The notes under the pieces were generated by a model. The model was not told the DNA's origin, ran no database searches, and saw nothing but the letters and a program-made list of their open reading frames with translations. The translations under genes were made by a program, and so were the position numbers. Positions 1 to 5,304 of a DNA stretch of 12,766 nucleotides are shown piece by piece. Origin of the DNA: Actinomycetes bacterium (GTDB lineage Bacteria > Actinomycetota > Acidimicrobiia > Acidimicrobiales > UBA8190). Position 1 is the first letter of the stretch; each line of letters begins with the position of its first letter. Location of the stretch: positions 1 through 12,766 of the forward strand of contig JAJZYI010000069.1 in the NCBI GenBank assembly GCA_021798135.1. The letters run 5' to 3'.

Positions 1-113
1 GCGGTAGCGGGGGCGGCGGCCCTGCCTGCGCGGCCTGCAGCGGGTGGGGCGGCGGCCGTGCCTGGCTCGGGCGGCACGGCGCTCACGGCCGGACGCGGGG
101 CGCCGCGGACAAG

Positions 114-142
114 TTGACCGGGGGTCCGCGCCCTGCCAACGT
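114..142 (+). promoter_or_regulatory. Candidate promoter of the SDR gene, with palindrome over the -10
   Basis: TTGACC (114-119) is followed after 17 nt by CAACGT (137-142), which is preceded by TGC (134-136) and so has extended -10 form. The -35 differs from consensus by one base, and the -10 keeps the A and T of TANNNT. A perfect 10-bp palindrome CCAACGTTGG (136-145) overlies the -10 and could be an operator; this is inference. Transcription would start near 149, giving a roughly 40-nt 5' UTR. Confidence 0.5.
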
Positions 143-149
143 TGGCCCG

Positions 150-167
150 CCCGGCCTTGCGGCCGGG
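150..167 (+). promoter_or_regulatory. 5' UTR hairpin before the SDR start
   Basis: CCCGGCC (150-156), loop TTGC, GGCCGGG (161-167) form a perfect 7-bp stem, ending 7 nt before the AGGAGG ribosome binding site at 175-180. It would lie at the very 5' end of the mRNA and may stabilise it or modulate ribosome access. Its function is not known. Confidence 0.4.
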
Positions 168-187
168 TCACGACAGGAGGACCGGAC

Positions 188-1072
188 ATGGGCTCGCTCG
201 ACGGACGGGTGGCGGTGATCACCGGCGCGGGCCGCGGCATCGGGCGCGAGCACGCGCTGCTGTTCGCGGCGGAGGGCGCCAAGGTCGTGGTGAACGATCT
301 CGGGGGGTCCCTGGACGGCTCGGGCGGCGACCGTTCCGCTGCCCAGCAGGTGGTCGACGAGATCACGGCGATGGGCGGCGACGCCGTGGCGAGCACCGAC
401 GACATCACCGACTGGGACGGCGGCAAGCGCCTGGTGGACACCGCCGTGGAGGCGTTCGGCGACCTGCACGTGCTGGTCAACAACGCCGGCATCCTGCGGG
501 ACAAGATGCTCGTGAACATGTCCGAAGCGGAGTGGGACGCCGTCGTCCACGTCCACCTCAAGGGGCACTTCGTCCCGACGCGCCATGCGGCGGGCTACTG
601 GCGCGAGCGGGCCAAGGCGGGGCACGAGGTGAACGCCGCCATCGTGAACACCTCGTCGACCTCGGGCCTGCTGGGCAACCCGGGCCAGGCCAACTACGGG
701 GCGGCCAAGGCCGGCATCGGCGCCTTCACCATCATCTGCGCCCAGGAGCTGGGCCGCTACGGCGTGCGGGTGAACGCCATCGCACCGGCCGCACGCACCC
801 GCATGACCGAGCAGACCCCGGGCCTGTCCGACATCGTGGCCAAGCCGCACGATCCCGGCACCTTCGACGTCTGGGACCCGGCCAACATCTCGCCGCTGGT
901 GGCCGCGCTGTCGACCGCCTCGTGCACCATCACCGGCAGGGCGTTCTTCGTCCAGGGCGGCCAGGTCCGGCTGTTCCAGCCCTGGACGATGACCGAGACC
1001 CTGGAGAAGCACGGGCGCTGGGACGTGGCCGAGCTGGCCGCCCAGCTGCCCTCGCTCGTCCCGGCCGGCTGA
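188..1072 (+). CDS. SDR family (3R)-hydroxyacyl-CoA dehydrogenase-like oxidoreductase (MFE-2/HSD17B4 type)
   Basis: A 294-aa short-chain dehydrogenase. The Rossmann motif TGAGRGIG is at residues 12-19, NNAG at 98-101, the catalytic Ser is probably S157, and YGAAK gives Y170 and K174. Several details match the dehydrogenase domain of peroxisomal multifunctional enzyme type 2: VVVNDLGG after strand 2 (33-40), NNAGILRDKML, VHLKG at 122-126 (His where classical SDRs have Asn), and GQANYGAAK. In that family the reaction is NAD-dependent oxidation of (3R)-hydroxyacyl-CoA in beta-oxidation of fatty acids or sterol side chains. The exact substrate here is unknown. The ATG at 188 is chosen because AGGAGG (175-180) lies 7 nt upstream and the Rossmann fold begins at once; an open frame reaching back to 44 has no SDR-like sequence. 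No hydratase domain is fused. A convergent SCP2 gene follows. The protein is predicted cytoplasmic. Confidence 0.92.
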   Translation: MGSLDGRVAVITGAGRGIGREHALLFAAEGAKVVVNDLGGSLDGSGGDRSAAQQVVDEITAMGGDAVASTDDITDWDGGKRLVDTAVEAFGDLHVLVNNAGILRDKMLVNMSEAEWDAVVHVHLKGHFVPTRHAAGYWRERAKAGHEVNAAIVNTSSTSGLLGNPGQANYGAAKAGIGAFTIICAQELGRYGVRVNAIAPAARTRMTEQTPGLSDIVAKPHDPGTFDVWDPANISPLVAALSTASCTITGRAFFVQGGQVRLFQPWTMTETLEKHGRWDVAELAAQLPSLVPAG

Positions 1073-1104
1073 GCCGCCCTCGCCCGTCCCGGCCGGCTGA
1101 GCCG
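1057..1104. repeat. 20-bp direct repeat duplicating the SDR stop-codon region
   Basis: Twenty identical bases occur at 1057-1076 and 1085-1104 (offset 28 bp). The first copy spans the last codons and TGA stop of the SDR gene; the second lies just downstream. It looks like a small local duplication of the gene's 3' end. Confidence 0.85.
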
Positions 1105-1106
1105 GG
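1088..1106. terminator. Possible bidirectional terminator hairpin between SDR and SCP2 genes
   Basis: CCCGGC (1088-1093), 7-nt loop, GCCGGG (1101-1106) make a GC-only 6-bp stem in the 89-bp gap between two convergent genes. There is no T tract, as is common in high-GC actinobacteria, so terminator activity is inferred from position and structure only. Confidence 0.35.
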
Positions 1107-1161
1107 GGTCTCGCGATGCCGGGTGCCGCGTGCGGCGCGCGCAGTGCCCGCCCGGTGCGGC

Positions 1162-1569
1162 TCAGGCCGTGATGTCCTTGAGCCGCTGGGCGATCTGCTG
1201 GGCGCTGGCGTCCGGCGGGGCGGCCTGCAGGGCCATGAGCTTGGACATGTCGCCCTCGACCTTGATCTTGCCGGCCATGAATGCCTGCATGCCTGCCTGG
1301 GGGTTGCCCTCGATCAGGATGGACTTCGCCGTCGCGTAGTCGACGGTGACCTTCAGGTCGGCAGCGTCGAGGTGGCCGAGGTCGAGCCGCATGTCGCCGC
1401 CGGTGGTGTCCATGTGGGCGTCGACCGGGGCGTTGCCGAAGGGCACCTCGGTGATGACCAGGTTCATCCGGACCTTGTGGGGCACGGCGCCGCCCGCACC
1501 GCCGAGCTCCTCGCGGATCTTGCGGGCCTCGGCGACCCATTCGTCGCTCAGGAACTGGTACTGGGACAT
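1162..1569 (-). CDS. SCP2 sterol-binding domain protein
   Basis: A 135-aa protein that is a single SCP2 (sterol carrier protein 2) domain. The C-terminal half carries the characteristic run around residues 88-113: GNPQAGMQAFMAGKIKVEGD followed by MSKLMAL. The preceding part (about 45-85) alternates beta-like hydrophobic residues, as in the SCP2 fold, which encloses a hydrophobic tunnel for acyl-CoA or sterol ligands. It has no signal peptide or membrane segment, so it is predicted soluble and cytoplasmic. The ATG at 1569 is preceded on its strand by GAGGAG (1579-1584), 9 nt upstream; an open frame continues further upstream but is low-complexity and unlike the family. It converges on the SDR gene, and in eukaryotic MFE-2 the SDR and SCP2 domains are fused in one polypeptide, so a shared lipid-catabolic role is plausible. 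The ligand is unknown. Confidence 0.88.
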   Translation of the reverse strand: MSQYQFLSDEWVAEARKIREELGGAGGAVPHKVRMNLVITEVPFGNAPVDAHMDTTGGDMRLDLGHLDAADLKVTVDYATAKSILIEGNPQAGMQAFMAGKIKVEGDMSKLMALQAAPPDASAQQIAQRLKDITA

Positions 1570-1665
1570 CGTCGCGCGCTCCTCGGCTGCTCGCCCGTCG
1601 GGCTCCGTCACCGCTGCTGCCCGTGGTGGGCACGGTGCTTGCCGTGCTCCCACCGGCAACCGGTG

Positions 1666-1671
1666 ATCGTA
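1666..1671 (-). promoter_or_regulatory. Candidate -10 element of the SCP2 gene
   Basis: TACGAT reads on the minus strand at 1671-1666 and fits the actinobacterial TANNNT -10. No good -35 is found 16-18 nt upstream. Transcription would start about 90 nt before the ATG, placing the 1651-1665 hairpin at the mRNA 5' end. This is a weak call. Confidence 0.25.
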
Positions 1672-1816
1672 CCGGCGACCGGCGTTCCCCCGGCAGGCCA
1701 CCCTCCGGTGGCCGAGCGGCACCACGGGCTCCCCTCCCCGGCGCTGCTCGGCCGTCACGATACAGCGGCGCCGGGAGCGGCGCTGGCAGGCGGGCCGGGG
1801 CGGCGCCGGGCAGCAC

Positions 1817-1822
1817 TAGCAT
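1817..1822 (+). promoter_or_regulatory. Candidate -10 for leaderless gatC transcription
   Basis: TAGCAT (1817-1822) matches TANNNT and ends exactly 6 nt before the GTG start of gatC (1829). Transcription would begin at or next to the start codon. No Shine-Dalgarno sequence is visible before the GTG, which fits leaderless translation. No clear -35 is present. Confidence 0.5.
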
Positions 1823-1828
1823 GCCGGC

Positions 1829-2164
1829 GTGACCGAACCGCCCACGCCAGCGGGAGGCGCCGAGCCAGCCCGGATCACCCGCGAGGAGACGGCGCACGTG
1901 GCCCGCCTCGCCCGCATCGCCCTCACCGAGGACGAGCTCGACCGCTACGCGCCGCAGCTCGCCAGCGTGCTCGAGCACGCCGCCCAGGTCGCTGCCCTCG
2001 ACACGGCCGGGGCCGCGCCCACCGCACACCCCTTCCCGCTGCGCAACGTGCTGCGGCCGGACGAGCCGAGGCCGTCGCTCGACCCGCAGGTCGTGCTGGC
2101 CGAGGCGCCCGCTGCCGAGGAGGGGCGCTTCAGGGTGCCTCGCATCCTGGGGGAAGCGCCATGA
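1829..2164 (+). CDS. gatC: Asp-tRNA(Asn)/Glu-tRNA(Gln) amidotransferase subunit C
   Basis: A 111-aa small subunit of the GatCAB amidotransferase, which converts Glu-tRNA(Gln) and Asp-tRNA(Asn) to the amidated forms. GatC wraps around GatA and stabilises the GatA-GatB complex. The core pattern is clear: ITREETAHVARLARIALTED (about 16-35), an amphipathic stretch ending in LASVLEHAAQVAALDT, then the C-terminal segment with HPFPLRNVLRPDEP and RFRVPRIL. Length is near the usual 95-105 aa, with a slightly longer N-terminus. The start is GTG at 1829; no Shine-Dalgarno is visible but TAGCAT lies 6 nt upstream, suggesting a leaderless mRNA. The stop overlaps the gatA start by 4 bp (ATGA, 2161-2164), so translation is probably coupled. 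Confidence 0.95.
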   Translation: MTEPPTPAGGAEPARITREETAHVARLARIALTEDELDRYAPQLASVLEHAAQVAALDTAGAAPTAHPFPLRNVLRPDEPRPSLDPQVVLAEAPAAEEGRFRVPRILGEAP

Positions 2165-3681
2165 GCGGCGCCGCGACGACGCCGGCGCTGGCCATCGCCG
2201 ACGCCGTCCGGCGACGTGAGCGCCGGGCGGTCGAGGTGGTGGAGGAGCACCTGGCGGCGATCGCCGAGGTGGACGGCGGGCTGGGCTGCTTCTTGGAGGT
2301 CACCGCCGACCAGGCCCGGCGGCGGGCAGCGGAGGTCGACGCGGCCGTCGACGCCGGCCGCGACCCGGGGCCGCTGGCCGGCGTGCCGGTGGCGGTCAAG
2401 GACAACCTGTGCACGCAGGGCGTCCCCACGACGTGCGCCTCTCGCATCCTCCAGGGCTGGCACCCGCCCTACGACGCGACCGTGGTGACGCGGTTGGCCG
2501 GCGCCGGCGCGGTGGTGGTCGGCAAGACCAACCTCGACGAGTTCGCCATGGGCTCGTCGACCGAGAGCTCGGCCTTCGGGCCCACTCGCAACCCGCACGA
2601 CCCCGAGCGCGTGCCGGGCGGGTCGAGCGGGGGGTCGGCGGCGGCCGTCGCTGCCGGCCTGGCGCCGCTCGCGCTCGGCTCGGACACGGGCGGCTCCATC
2701 CGCCAGCCCGCTGCGTTGTGCGGCGTCGTCGGGATGAAGCCGACGTACGGCACGGTGTCCCGCTACGGCCTCGTCGCCTTCGCCAGCTCGCTCGACCAGG
2801 TCGGCCCGTTCGCCCGCTCGGTCGCGGACGCCGCCGCGCTCTACGACGCCATCGCGGGTCACGACCCGTGTGACTCCACGTCGCTCCACCAGGTCCCGCC
2901 GGCCTGCGGTCCCGCCGTGGGGTCCGGGGTGGGAGGCCTGCGGGTGGGGCTCGTGACCGAGCTGACCGAGGCCGAGGGCGTGCAGGCCGACGTCCGCCGC
3001 CGGGTGGCTGAGGCGGCCGAGGCCCTGGCGTCGGCGGGAGCGACGGTCGATCCCGTGTCGATCCCCGAGCTGCGGGTGGCGCTCCCCGCCTACTACCTGC
3101 TGGCCCCGGCCGAGGCCTCGTCCAACCTCGCCCGCTACGACGGCGTCCGCTACGGGCTGCGCGTCGACGGGGACGACGTCGCCGACATGAACGCCCGCAC
3201 CCGGGAGGCCGGGTTCGGCGCCGAGGTGAAGCGCCGGATCCTGCTCGGCACCTACGCCCTGTCCGCCGGCTACTACGACGCCTACTACGGCCAGGCGCAG
3301 CGGGTCCGGACGCTCATCATCCAGGCGTTCCGGCGGGCGTACGAGGACTTCGACGTGCTGCTGTCGGCCACGACGCCGAGCACGGCCTTCCGCCTGGGTG
3401 AGAAGGTCGACGACCCGCTCGCCATGTACCTGAGCGACGTCTGCACCATCCCGACCAACCTCGCCGGCCACCCGGCCATGAGCGTGCCGTTCGGCACCGA
3501 CGGCGCCGGCCTGCCGGTGGGCGTGCAGGTGCTGGCGCCGGCCCTCGGCGAGGCCGTGATGGTGGCGGCCGCCGCGGTGCTGGAGCAGGCCGCGCCGCCG
3601 ACGTCCCTGCCGACGGTGGCGGCACCGACGCTGACCGGTGCCGGCACCGGCCGCGGTGCGGCGACCGGAGGTGCGCGGTGA
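2161..3681 (+). CDS. gatA: Asp-tRNA(Asn)/Glu-tRNA(Gln) amidotransferase subunit A (glutaminase)
   Basis: A 506-aa amidase-signature protein. It hydrolyses glutamine to release ammonia, which is channelled to GatB. The Ser-cisSer-Lys triad is visible: K80 in VPVAVKDNL, cis-Ser S155 in PGGSSGGSA, and nucleophile S179 in GSDTGGSIRQPAA. Other family blocks are GKTNLDEFAMGSSTESSAFG (121-140), MKPTYGTVSRYGLVAFASS (192-210), and the C-terminal NLAGHPAMSVPFG. Length is typical (about 480-500); the last 25 or so residues are a low-complexity Thr/Ala/Gly tail. It starts at ATG 2161, overlapping the gatC stop by 4 bp, with GGGGGAA (2149-2155) as ribosome binding site. Its own stop overlaps the gatB GTG by 4 bp. 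Genomes with GatCAB often lack GlnRS, but that cannot be judged from this window. Confidence 0.97.
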   Translation: MSGAATTPALAIADAVRRRERRAVEVVEEHLAAIAEVDGGLGCFLEVTADQARRRAAEVDAAVDAGRDPGPLAGVPVAVKDNLCTQGVPTTCASRILQGWHPPYDATVVTRLAGAGAVVVGKTNLDEFAMGSSTESSAFGPTRNPHDPERVPGGSSGGSAAAVAAGLAPLALGSDTGGSIRQPAALCGVVGMKPTYGTVSRYGLVAFASSLDQVGPFARSVADAAALYDAIAGHDPCDSTSLHQVPPACGPAVGSGVGGLRVGLVTELTEAEGVQADVRRRVAEAAEALASAGATVDPVSIPELRVALPAYYLLAPAEASSNLARYDGVRYGLRVDGDDVADMNARTREAGFGAEVKRRILLGTYALSAGYYDAYYGQAQRVRTLIIQAFRRAYEDFDVLLSATTPSTAFRLGEKVDDPLAMYLSDVCTIPTNLAGHPAMSVPFGTDGAGLPVGVQVLAPALGEAVMVAAAAVLEQAAPPTSLPTVAAPTLTGAGTGRGAATGGAR

Positions 3682-5117
3682 GCGCCCCCGACGGCTGGGA
3701 GGCCGTGATCGGCCTGGAGGTCCACTGCGAGCTCAGGACCCGCACCAAGCTGTTCTGCGGGTGCCGCAACGCGTTCGGCTCCGAGCCGAACACCAACGTC
3801 TGCCCGGTCTGCCTCGGCCTGCCGGGGTCGCTCCCGGTGCTGAACGAGGCGGCCGTGGAGCTGGCCATGCGCATCGGCGCCGCGCTGCACTGCGAGATCC
3901 GGCCGTCGGTCTTCCACCGGAAGAACTACTTCTACCCGGACATGCCGAAGGACTACCAGGTCAGCCAGTACGACGAGCCCATCAACGTCGACGGCTACCT
4001 GGACCTCCCCGACGGCTCGCGGGTGGGGATCGTCCGGGCGCACATCGAGGAGGACACCGGCAAGACCTCCCACGTCGGGGAGACGGGCCGGATCCACGGT
4101 GCCGGGCACGCCCTGGTGGACTACAACCGCGCCGGGGTCCCCCTGGTCGAGATCGTGTCGGCCCCCGACATCACGACCGCTGCCCAGGCCCGGCTGTACG
4201 CGGCGGAGCTGCGGGCCATCCTGGTGGCGTCGGGCGCCTCCGACGGCCGCATGGAGGAGGGCTCCATGCGGGTCGACGCCAACGTGTCGGTCCGCCGGGT
4301 CGGGGACGTCCGGCTCGGCACCCGCTGCGAGGTGAAGAACCTGAACTCGCTGCGCTCGCTGGCCCGGGCCGTCGACCACGAGATCGAGCGCCAGGTGGGC
4401 GTGATCGAGTCCGGCGGCGTGGTGGAGCAGCAGACCCGGCACTGGGACGAGGACCAGGGCTGCACCGTGGCGCTGCGCTCCAAGGAGGAGGCCTTCGACT
4501 ACCGCTACTTCCCGGAGCCGGACCTGGTGCCCCTCGACCCCGACGCGGCGTGGATCGAGCGGGTGCGCGCGTCCCTCGGCCCGATGCCTGCCGACCGGCG
4601 CGCCGCCGTGACGGCGCTGCTCGGGGGCGGGGAGCCGAGCGACGCGCGCTCCGACCAGGTTGCCACGGTCGTCGAGCTGGGCCTCGACCACCTGGTCACC
4701 GCCGCCGCTTCGGCCGGCGTGGACCCCGCCCTGGCCCTCGCCCGGACAGCGAACGAGGCTGCCGCGGCCGCCGAGGCCGCCCGCAGCGTCGACCCGGCTG
4801 CCTACGCCGCCCTGCTGCAGATGGAGCAGCGCCAGGAGTTGTCGGCGACCCAGGCCAAGGCGGTGCTGGCCGAGCTGATGGCCGGCGGCGGCGACCCGGC
4901 CCAGATCGCCGGTCGCATGGGGTTCGAGGCGCTGGCCGCCGACTCGCTGGCCGAGGTGGTGGCGGCGGTGGTGGCCGAGCACCCCGACGAGTGGGAGCGG
5001 TTCTGCGGCGGGGAGGCCAAGCTCGCCGGCTTCTTCACCGGGCACGTGATGCGGCGCACCCAGGGCAAGGCCAACGGCAAGGCGGTGGCCGCCGAGCTCG
5101 CCCGGCTGCGCGGCTGA
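3678..5117 (+). CDS. gatB: Asp-tRNA(Asn)/Glu-tRNA(Gln) amidotransferase subunit B
   Basis: A 479-aa subunit that binds the misacylated tRNA, phosphorylates the Glu/Asp side chain with ATP and amidates it with ammonia from GatA. The N-terminal catalytic cradle carries GLEVHCEL (12-19), a zinc-site pattern C27-x-C29 and C42-x-x-C45, FYPDMPKDYQVSQYDEPI (85-102), HIEEDTGK (122-129) and the GatB signature LVDYNRAGVPLVEIVS (146-161), then YFPEPDLVPL (277-286). The C-terminal helical/YqeY-like tRNA-binding region runs from about 300 and ends with the conserved GHVMRRTQGKANGKAV (455-470). Length is normal. GTG at 3678 is preceded by GGAGG (3667-3671), 6 nt upstream and inside the end of gatA, and overlaps the gatA stop as GTGA. 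It is the last gene of the gat operon; a hairpin follows within a few bases. Confidence 0.97.
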   Translation: MSAPDGWEAVIGLEVHCELRTRTKLFCGCRNAFGSEPNTNVCPVCLGLPGSLPVLNEAAVELAMRIGAALHCEIRPSVFHRKNYFYPDMPKDYQVSQYDEPINVDGYLDLPDGSRVGIVRAHIEEDTGKTSHVGETGRIHGAGHALVDYNRAGVPLVEIVSAPDITTAAQARLYAAELRAILVASGASDGRMEEGSMRVDANVSVRRVGDVRLGTRCEVKNLNSLRSLARAVDHEIERQVGVIESGGVVEQQTRHWDEDQGCTVALRSKEEAFDYRYFPEPDLVPLDPDAAWIERVRASLGPMPADRRAAVTALLGGGEPSDARSDQVATVVELGLDHLVTAAASAGVDPALALARTANEAAAAAEAARSVDPAAYAALLQMEQRQELSATQAKAVLAELMAGGGDPAQIAGRMGFEALAADSLAEVVAAVVAEHPDEWERFCGGEAKLAGFFTGHVMRRTQGKANGKAVAAELARLRG

Positions 5118-5119
5118 CG

Positions 5120-5143
5120 GGGCCCCGGGGGCTGGCGGGGCCC
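5120..5143 (+). terminator. Hairpin downstream of gatB
   Basis: GGGCCCC (5120-5126), 10-nt loop, GGGGCCC (5137-5143) begin 2 nt after the gatB stop. The 7-bp GC-only stem is a plausible terminator without a T tract. The rest of the 187-bp spacer to ilvD is G-rich and includes a 12-bp-spaced double CGGTCCGGG (5231-5239, 5243-5251); no gene is seen in it. Confidence 0.4.
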
Positions 5144-5292
5144 GGCGCCGGCGCTGCCACGGCGGTGGGGGAGAGCCGGGGGCGCCGGCGAGCAGCCGAG
5201 GGGTCGGGCGGCGGTGGGGCCGGGTGGCCACGGTCCGGGAGCCGGTCCGGGTGGCTAGGGCCCGTGCGTGGCCCCGGGGGCGGGCGACCCCG

Positions 5293-5298
5293 TATCCT
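5293..5298 (+). promoter_or_regulatory. Candidate -10 for leaderless ilvD transcription
   Basis: TATCCT (5293-5298) matches TANNNT and ends exactly 6 nt before the ilvD ATG (5305), the same spacing as at gatC. The intervening bases are CGGGGC, so there is no room for a proper Shine-Dalgarno. No -35 match is seen at 16-18 nt. This is the best-looking -10 hexamer in the window. Confidence 0.55.
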
Positions 5299-5304
5299 CG
5301 GGGC

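Larger units (their letters stand above)
1570..1828. other. Divergent intergenic region with three hairpins
   Basis: This 259-bp region lies between the SCP2 gene (-) and gatC (+). Three stem-loops are visible: GCACGG/CCGTGC at 1630-1647 (extendable by two pairs), CACCGG-CAA-CCGGTG at 1651-1665, and GGCCACC-CTCC-GGTGGCC at 1696-1713. On the minus strand the first two would fall in the SCP2 5' UTR. No convincing ORF or RNA gene is seen. Confidence 0.5.

Noticed and set aside
44..187. N-terminal extension of the SDR protein in the same frame
   Set aside because: The translated stretch is Arg/Ala/Gly-rich with no SDR similarity, while ATG 188 has an ideal AGGAGG 7 nt upstream and the Rossmann fold follows directly. 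The promoter at 114-142 also lies inside the extension.
1821..1831. ATG at 1821 as the gatC start
   Set aside because: It reads ATG CCG GCG TGA, a three-codon dead end in another frame; the GatC frame starts at GTG 1829.
1945..3471. Long open frame on the minus strand opposite gatC/gatA
   Set aside because: High-GC codon bias produces long antisense frames; its translation is low-complexity, and the + strand encodes clear GatC and GatA with all catalytic residues.
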